This document shows, piece after piece, positions 57,673-64,000 of a stretch of DNA of 64,000 nucleotides. The notes under the pieces are model-generated. The model was given only the letters and a program-made list of their open reading frames with translations. It was not told the origin of the DNA and did no database searches. The translations under genes were made by a program, and so were the position numbers. This DNA is from Helicoverpa zea. Taxonomy: Eukaryota > Arthropoda > Insecta > Lepidoptera > Noctuidae. The stretch lies in assembly GCF_022581195.2 (NCBI RefSeq), contig NC_061461.1:2604001-2668000 (forward strand), read 5' to 3'. Within the stretch, counting starts at the first letter, position 1. Each line of letters opens with the position of its first letter.

Positions 57673-57944
57673 CGTGGAGAACAAAATGACTAGCGGAGGT
57701 ACCATAACGGAAATTCACCTTAAAAATCCGGGTGAGCGGGGGACGAGGAACGTTATTGTTTTCGCCCTTATACGCCTTCTTTGGTCCATTTTTTATAATA
57801 CCAAAAATCGTTGTCAGATGTCTCAAAGAACCCGAACGCTTCGTCACTTTTAACTAATCGTTTTGGTCATACCCACAGTACGAATTTGATCTAGAAGAAG
57901 GCGCCTGCATTATGGTATCTCCGCTTATTTTTCTTTACTCCGTG
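57673..57944 (+). mobile_element. hAT-type MITE, copy 1
   Basis: Same repeat as 61734-62023. It starts CGTGGAGAACAAAATGACTA then GCGGAGGTACCATAAC and ends TTCTTTACTCCGTG, whose complement CACGGAGtaaagaaaaataa then GCGGAGATACCATAA mirrors the start. The middle holds gggtgagcgggggacgagg and gaaggcgcctgcat. Flanking 8-mers (gatggaaa, gttgcaac) are only weakly alike, so the target duplication has decayed. Short open frames across it are chance. Confidence 0.8.
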
Positions 57945-58059
57945 GTTGCAACCTTTTTGGTAGGTATCTGGGTAGTGTGGTTTGAGTTAATTGTATGATA
58001 TAGATGCTTATTAGAAATAGTAGTAATAGTTTTATACTGCATGCTTATGCATGCATAAT

Positions 58060-58110
58060 CCACTAGTAATATAATAAATCTGAAAGTAAACCTATTTCTC
58101 TGTCTGTCGC
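58060..58110 (+). mobile_element. Helitron-like 5' scrap
   Basis: cactagtaatataataaatc, tgaaagtaaacc and tctctgtctgtcgcgc follow the opening words (ctaatattataaa...gaaagtaa...ctgtctgt) of another lepidopteran Helitron-type repeat family. Confidence 0.4.
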
Positions 58111-58739
58111 GCTTTTGTACCAAAAGTCCCTGCACCTGAAAAATAGATTTTAAAAGTATATCTCAATGAAAATTCTAAATCCAAATACTCTAGTGGTCGT
58201 GTACCTCAGGATTTATTTGTATGCTAGATCAAGTCACGAATATTCTCTATCCAGTACTCACGTAAGTAAATTAACAGCCACTTCATTAAATACTCATACA
58301 AAGTTATACTCTATTATTTACTGTACCCACAGTTATAACCCGGACCCAACAGTCCGACAATCCTAAACTCGGAACAATATTGCTCAATTCCTAAGCTTGC
58401 GTATCCAAACAAGTAATGCACTTCGATATTGCAACGCTAAGGTTCGCAAACTATCAGGCGGATCACACACGCGCGTTACGGTACGGTGAAAACTGTGGAT
58501 AAACGCGCGTTTACGCGATAAGTATCAGATAGAACGCACGTTTTATAGTTCAGAAACTTACAATGAATATTTGCAATGGAAGCAGGCTAGCGTTTTCAAT
58601 CGTTCTATTCCACGTGCCAAGAGAATATGATGTGATGTAAAGGGACAAACCAACATTGTCCTGCCAAAATTGCCAAGCTCACCTGTTCGTGGTACACCCT
58701 GATGGAAAATGGACGATTATTTGGCGATCAACTAATGGT

Positions 58740-58930
58740 GGTATAAGCACCACACAGCGCCAAGTAGGATAAAAGCCTTGCTCGGAGAATGGCAGCAGCG
58801 TTTCCTAACTGCACTGCACTAGCCAATACGCATGCCCAGCGCGGTAAATAGGTATCCGCAAATCCCCCCAGCTTTGGGGAGGCCTTTGTCTAGCAGTGGA
58901 CCTTTTGGGCACGACTGTGTCGACGAGACA
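58740..58930 (+). mobile_element. LINE- or SINE-tail remnant
   Basis: aaatccccccagctttgggg and aggcctttgtctagcagtgg, accttttgggcacgactg resemble the gaggcctgtgcccagcag, tgggacgat tail of the SINE at 22575-22867 and of related LINEs. The upstream part (ggcagcagcgtttccta) is of unknown origin. Confidence 0.45.
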
Positions 58931-60579
58931 TGTGTAAGCAATTGTAGGTAATGGTACCGTCTTAAAGGTCACCAGGTCATTTACGATAAGGCCCTACTAC
59001 ACGTTACTCGTGGCAGTGTGAGACCTTCCTAAGTCAGCAGACACATTTGCCCACAATTGGCAGAAGAAGCGAGTCTGCTTGGAGCGCCGCCAGCCCGTCA
59101 GACCATCAGACCATCACATGACAGAGTTACTTTGTTAATAATAAATAGCCTTTTGTTTAATTTGTTACTGTCGATAGTGCATTGTTCTGGCTTCGAAGTT
59201 GAGTGTGCGATATGGTTTCAACCAAAATTCTATGCTTGCATTACCATACGTGTATATATATATAAATGATGACCCTGTTACACTCCTTTAATCTTGTCCA
59301 GTATACACTGTTTTTTTAATCCTTAATACTTGTGATAAGAGCAGTGTGATAATGATTACAAAGTTATAAAAAATATCATGGATGTTTACAGAAACTATTC
59401 AACGCTTTGTTACTCATTTTACTCTAGAAATTTTGACGTGCTGTCTATTGAGAAAAAATATCACACATCTTTCTATCTCAAATAAAGAGTTTTTATTCTC
59501 TTTTGAGTGTTCTATTATTATACCGAAAAAGCGACATCACAGAATAAATGTCAAGACAAGCTTTACATTAAAGCTACATCTATAAACTAACAAAACGTAC
59601 CAAGATAATGTAGAACAACTTCACAAGAAACACACTTTAATATAGCACTCGACTAGTACATTATATTTTATAAGGGTTCTTCTTTTCGCATAAGAACATC
59701 AAACATTTCACTTGTATTCTCCACAAATTGTTTGCTTTCTTCAAGCACTTTATTTTTTGGTAAAATTTAGGTTAGGTACATACGCCGATGTATATTGGAG
59801 AAGTTTACCGAGCCTTCTTTTATTATATTGTATGTATACCTCGAAACCACGAAATATTAAAACAATATCTTTCATATTACATGCACTAAAGGCGAATTCA
59901 CTTTGAAAGCTTGCTCTTATTTAATAACATACAAAATTCAATGGTAAACCAAAGTAATTTACTTGGAAAGTTAGTTATTGATTTAAACTTTAAATATGCT
60001 TAATTTTATTAATAAATAGAATTAACAAATGTCAGTTCATTGCTACATATTGCACGCATCCCGTATCGTAGTCATTTCTCTCCTTGCCTCCGTATCACAC
60101 AAATCATCCCTAAAAACTAGTAATCCAAAGATTACATAAAATCGTCTTTAAATTAAATTCGTGTGTTAAATAAAATCGACATAGTGATACGCGAGAAGCT
60201 AACTTTCTTCTTATACTTAATCCAATAATGATAACAGAATTTCACGTCGCCTCAACTCCTAAAAGCCGCAAGAAGCCAACACCGATTTATCTCCAAAGGA
60301 CCAGACCGATGCATGGAGCATCGAACTTGGTCTAATTTATTGAAGTTTGTTCGCAACTTAATGCCACAACGCAGTCATAAAGTGTACTAAGACTAAGAAC
60401 ACAAGTTGCATCGTACATTCGCGGTCAAACATGCAACTTCTCAGGAACTTGGATGCGCTTATTTTGTTGGTGAACGACATACTGGAGTTTGGGAATATCT
60501 TCTGGAAAGTTCTGAAGGGGTTTGGTGTGTTTGAGGTGTGATGGTTTTCAGGAAAATGCAAAGTCATGCAAAAATAAAA

Positions 60580-60613
60580 AATCATGCAAGCAACGCCGTT
60601 GGCTTGCATGATT
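60580..60613. repeat. Short hairpin
   Basis: aatcatgcaagc and gcttgcatgatt pair perfectly. The stem extends inward through aacg/cgtt after one bulged base, leaving a 2-base loop. tcatgcaaaaa-type words precede it. Confidence 0.65.
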
Positions 60614-61083
60614 CCTGTTAAAGCTAAGCTAATCTACAAAAACATTAGGAACACATAACGGTATATATTCCTCAGCTTAACAGTCAATAGTTTGTATGTA
60701 GGAATTTCTAGTTCAGCTAAATTGCACTTTTTACGACTTAGCCAGTACCTTCCACATGGACACCTACATCAAGTACCTAGTGCATTTCGTGACTATAATT
60801 TGATAACCTCGTGTTGACGAGGCAAGCAGCTGAACTAAGAACATTTTCAGACAACAACTCAAAATACATAAAACACAAGATTTTACCACACCCAAATACA
60901 AATCATAACACCAAAATTCCTATCCAAAATGCCTCTAACATTCATCCTCTCACCAACTTTCCATGAACGATCGTCCCCTTTACATGTCCGCACCTACTAT
61001 CCTTTACATGTCTATCAAAGGCACCATGTAGGACCGGCAGCAACAGAGGACAATGTTCCTACAAACACGATTGCTGGACATAC

Positions 61084-61152
61084 GAGTAAATTGTCCATGA
61101 AACATCAATGTGAGTGCGATCGATGATGCATAGAGCAGTGTGTGCTTACAGA
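61084..61152 (+). repeat. Diverged local duplication, copy 1
   Basis: gagtaaattgtccatgaaac, atcaatgtgagtgcgatcg, atgatgcatagagcagtgtg and tgcttacagagg match 61650-61728 in order and orientation, with many substitutions and small gaps. Confidence 0.65.
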
Positions 61153-61649
61153 GGGGGCAGTGGGTATGGCAATGAAGTGTGAGGTTTTTAAAAAAATATA
61201 TATCTTAATCCACACTGTCTCATGATAAAATGCTGAGCTAATTTAGTAGTAGTTTATAAGTTTGGTATTGAGATAGTGCAAACCCAAAGATGGTCGAGAA
61301 CTGTGACTTTCTTCCATGTGTTCGAGTTAAGTATGTATGCCCAAAAAGTAACTAGCGTATCTATTAGTGACAAAGTCATAATAAATAAATTATTACCTAT
61401 ACCTAAATCTATTTAATAATCGCTACCATCACAAAGGTAGGCACACAGATATGCGCAAAATAATAAGCTAGTTCCTATCCATTTGCCAATATAGAACAAA
61501 CGACAATAGTTCAATTTCATTAAATTAACATTAGTATCTGAACCTGTTGAATAAACATCAAAATCTATTGCTCTATTGAAGCTATTAAACGCCGTATTCA
61601 TCTCTACAAAGTCATCCCACACACAGACACACTCACACACACATACCCA
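61153..61649. other. No gene recognised
   Basis: AT-rich sequence between the two duplicate copies. A CA-rich simple repeat lies at 61616-61646. Confidence 0.45.
61616..61646. repeat. CA-rich microsatellite
   Basis: catcccacacacagacacac followed by tcacacacacatac is an interrupted CA dinucleotide run. Confidence 0.75.
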
Positions 61650-61728
61650 CACAAGTAAATTATCCATGCAACATCAATGCGCTCATAATCGCCATGAAAT
61701 ATACAGAGTAGTGTATGCACAGAGGCCA
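61650..61728 (+). repeat. Diverged local duplication, copy 2
   Basis: aagtaaattatccatgcaac, atcaatgcgctcataatcg, catgaaatatacagagtagt and gtatgcacagagg correspond to 61084-61152. It ends next to the hAT-type MITE at 61734. Confidence 0.65.
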
Positions 61729-62031
61729 CGAATCATGGAGAACAAAATGATTAGCGGAGGTGCCATAACGGAAAATCGCCTAAGAAAGTAGCGCTCCGAA
61801 TGCGGGTGAGCGGGGGACAAGGAACGTTACTGTTTTCGCCCTTATGCGCCTTCTTTGGACTCGATCATTTTTTATAATACCAGTCTAAAAGAACCCAAAC
61901 GCCTCTTTAGTTAACTCGTCACTTCATTGTGGTCATGCCCACCCACCGTACGAATTTGACCTAGAAGAAGGCGCCTGGCCTACCTGCGTTATGGTATCTG
62001 CGTTCATCTTTCCTTACTCCGTGCCACGAAT
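61726..62031 (+). mobile_element. hAT-type MITE, copy 2, with perfect 8-bp TSD
   Basis: The element is 61734-62023 (290 bp), starting CATGGAGAACAAAATGATTA and ending TTCCTTACTCCGTG (complement CACGGAGTAAGG). The exact 8-mer ccacgaat flanks it at 61726-61733 and 62024-62031. An 8-bp duplication with CA-starting short inverted ends points to the hAT superfamily. It is non-coding and depends on an outside transposase. Confidence 0.88.
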
Positions 62032-62448
62032 GAACGGTTCCAAGATGAATGTTACATCATGAATACCGTATATCTAGTTCATGAATAGAAGATAGTGAAT
62101 GGGTCGTCTTTAGAACGAGCGTTCAAATTTTCATTTTGTAAACTTCTTATGAATGCAAAGATGGAATGAACGGTGAATGATGAATGTCGCGTAATTAGTG
62201 CTGAAAATGTAAACGTGAATACAAAAAGTAGCCAAAATGGCCGTCCTTTCAGCTGGAAACTACTTTTCAGTGAAAAATAAGTGAAATCATTTTTCTGACT
62301 GAATAGCAAATCAGTAGTGTATTCAGAGAGGAAATGACTAAGATCATCATTTTAAAAAATGCGAGGTAGTTTCTGAATAAATCTCGCATCGGTTTTCAAA
62401 GTACGTATTTAGACGACATTCCATAAAAATTAGGTATACTTACGTAAA
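62032..62448. other. No gene recognised
   Basis: AT-rich sequence with several gaatga-type words. Nothing could be assigned. Confidence 0.4.
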
Positions 62449-62592
62449 TACCTTTTTTTATCGATGGCAAAAATCATCAAATGATCCCGCTGTGGGTTAG
62501 CAGCGGTAAGGGAGTGTCAGTGACTTTTACTGACTAAAAACCGTCATGTACCTTCAGGGCCGCGGTAACTCTTTCGAACAATCCCGCAGCCC
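62449..62592 (-). mobile_element. GC-rich retroposed module, second copy
   Basis: After a T run (62453-62459), aaaatcatcaaatgatcccg, ctgtgggttagcagcggt, aagggagtgtcagtgac, actaaaaaccgtcatgt and gggccgcggtaactc, then cgcagccc match the module at 9522-9784. It is shorter (5'-truncated sooner), and no clear target duplication was found. Confidence 0.75.
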
Positions 62593-63041
62593 TACTCTTA
62601 TATACCTCATAAAGCCATTATTCATTGTCGTATCTGTTTTCTTCATAATCTATGAAACTGTAAGATAGCGGCAAGATTGGATTGTTGCAAGTGTGGTGTG
62701 CTCTCTAATTACTTACATGAATAGCACAGTTCTATGGCCAGTGATTACTCGCCTTGTTTAGGATAATTCACCGTGAAGGCGCAATAGCTAATCCATGTTG
62801 TATTTGCTCTTTAACAATGTTCATGTGCTTTAACAGTTTGTTCACTAGACCTAGTTATATGACTACGGGTGTCACAAAACGTTCAAATAATAAAAAATTT
62901 GGGCATAGCTATACTGTTTAAAAATAAAAATCTGTACTTATTAATCGCCTTTCAAACTATCGGCTGACTAAAAAGTTTGCAATGTGTTTCACTATTTACC
63001 TAAACAGCACCATAATACCACCTTAAATAAAAACCAGCTTG
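62593..63041. other. No gene recognised
   Basis: AT-rich sequence; nothing could be assigned. Confidence 0.4.
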
Positions 63042-63453
63042 TAAGCTCACAGGGTGCTAGTTGTGGTGGCCTAGTGGGTAAAGGACCAACCTCTCAAGTA
63101 TGAAGGCGCGGGTTCGATCCCAGGTCAGGCAAGTACCAATGCAACTTTTCTAAGTTTGTATGTACTTTCTAAGTATATCTTAGACACCATTGACTGTGTT
63201 TCGGATGGCACGTTAAACTGTAGGTCCCGGCTGTCATTGAACATCCTTGGCAGTCGTTACGGGTAGTCAGAAGCCAGTAAGTCTGACACCAGTCTAACCA
63301 AGGGGTATCGGGTTGCCCGGGTAACTGGGTTGAGGAGGTCAGATAGACAGTCGCTTCTTGTAAAGCACTGGTACTCAGCTGAATCCGGTTAGACTGGAAG
63401 CCGACCCCAACATGATTGGGAAAAGGCTCGGAGGATGATGATAAGCTCACAGG
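63042..63453 (+). mobile_element. Full-length tRNA-derived SINE with 12-bp TSD
   Basis: The SINE is 63054-63441 (388 bp), bounded by the exact 12-mer taagctcacagg at 63042-63053 and 63442-63453. The A box tggcctagtgg (63067-63077) and B box ggttcgatccc (63111-63121) fit the RNA polymerase III consensus. The body runs through actgtgtttcggatggcacg, taggtcccggctgtcattga, ttgcccgggtaactgggtt and tagactggaagccgacccc and ends in ATGATGAT units. It is the best reference copy in the window for all SINE fragments listed. It is non-coding and moved by a partner LINE, whose tail is likely of the same ATG-repeat type. Confidence 0.93.
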
Positions 63454-64000
63454 AAAGTAAACAACAATATTTTCGGTCAAAAATATTTTAAATCTCATAA
63501 CACACCCACGAGGTTTTTATCATAAAATATGTAAATATTAAAAGCAGCCAAATAATCCGGGCGTTCTGTTGATCCCCTACAGAAGTACAGTAAAGTAAGA
63601 CGTTTTACTAGACACGTCTTACAAAAAGGTTTTCTGATCAAATATTCAGAAGAGGGGGAATTTTCATGGCGAAAAAAGTAAGAATAAACGTGAAAAAAGT
63701 TCGGATGAAAATGCCGATTGTGAAAAAAAATCCGTTCCTACATCATGCGTTCTAAATCTTTAAGAAAAGGTTTGATGTCATTTAATAAATTGTGAAACCT
63801 TATAATAGTCATTTGTTTCTTGACTACGGCAATAAAAAAATATAAATGTGATTAATAAAAATATAAGAGAAAAAACATATGCAACGTTAAATTACACGAT
63901 ACTACAAATAACAATTTAACTTTTAAATAATAGTAAATTAGTTAGTACCTATTTCAAATATTTTAATTGAGAAAGAATATTTGAATTGCTAACAATCCTC
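63454..64000. other. No gene recognised
   Basis: AT-rich to the end of the window, without coding or repeat features that I can support. Confidence 0.45.

Larger units (their letters stand above)
57945..61083. other. No gene recognised
   Basis: Holds a Helitron-like scrap (58060-58110), a LINE- or SINE-like tail (58740-58930) and a hairpin (60580-60613). Otherwise unassigned. A direct repeat, cagaccatcagaccatca, lies near 59099. Open frames of 60-83 codons have no motif. Confidence 0.45.

Noticed and set aside
57620..57847. 75-codon minus-strand frame
   Set aside because: It lies inside a MITE that is present in three copies, and the frame is not kept in the other copies.
62449..62592. Target duplication for the second GC-rich module copy
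   Set aside because: Only a 6-base partial match (atacct) could be seen on the two sides, which is not distinguishable from chance.
63067..63121. tRNA gene
   Set aside because: The A and B boxes are part of a SINE head. The rest of the cloverleaf is not intact, and the same head recurs at 22575.

Overview
The window reads as nuclear DNA of a lepidopteran, most likely a noctuid moth. The evidence is high A+T content, short GT-AG introns, and many copies of a tRNA-derived SINE whose head (A box TGGCCTAGTGG, B box GGTTCGATCCC) and tail (tagactggaagccgacccc) match the SINEs I know from Helicoverpa-type noctuids. That placement is inference from repeats, not a database result. No bacterial, plasmid, CRISPR or organelle feature was found. 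Gene content is very low. The only convincing host genes lie on the minus strand at 50.0-51.6 kb: a two-exon gene for the mitochondrial ATP synthase inhibitor IF1 (its first exon is too short to be obvious) and, just upstream, a two-exon gene for an unrecognised basic protein of 178 residues. A weak candidate exon with a signal-peptide-like stretch lies near 39.6 kb. Nearly everything else is mobile DNA or unannotated AT-rich sequence. Layout: 0-5 kb, a MITE, a perfect hairpin, and SINE and Helitron debris. 5.3-6.2 kb, a 5'-truncated LINE with a perfect 15-bp target duplication. 9.5-9.8 kb, a GC-rich retroposed module with a 16-bp duplication. 12.3-13.6 kb, a Jockey-group LINE with reverse transcriptase motifs and a frameshift. 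15.1-16.4 kb, a terminal-inverted-repeat element with palindromic subterminal repeats, a GC-rich hairpin core and a SINE inside. 16.4-22.5 kb, largely featureless. 22.6 kb, a complete SINE. 25.8-26.2 kb, a MITE. 30-37 kb, SINE, LINE and Helitron remnants, ending in a hAT-type MITE that swallowed a head-to-head SINE pair. 40.9-44.3 kb, a young non-autonomous LTR retrotransposon. 44.4-45.1 kb, another truncated LINE. 46.4-49.3 kb, a large TIR element with a second TIR element nested in it. 49.7-51.6 kb, a LINE tail and the two genes. 53-64 kb, further SINEs, a LINE tail, two more hAT-type MITEs, a local duplication and a full-length SINE with a 12-bp target duplication. There is no multi-gene pathway to describe. 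The two genes are transcribed in the same direction, 383 bp apart, and only the IF1 gene has an assignable function. The most interesting structures are the LTR element (leucine-tRNA-type primer site, CTCF-like motif in both LTRs, 37-38 bp tandem repeats, a vestigial Gag zinc knuckle), the two large palindromic TIR elements, and the nested MITE/SINE structure at 36.7 kb. All repeat relationships were found by reading by eye; percent identities were not computed.
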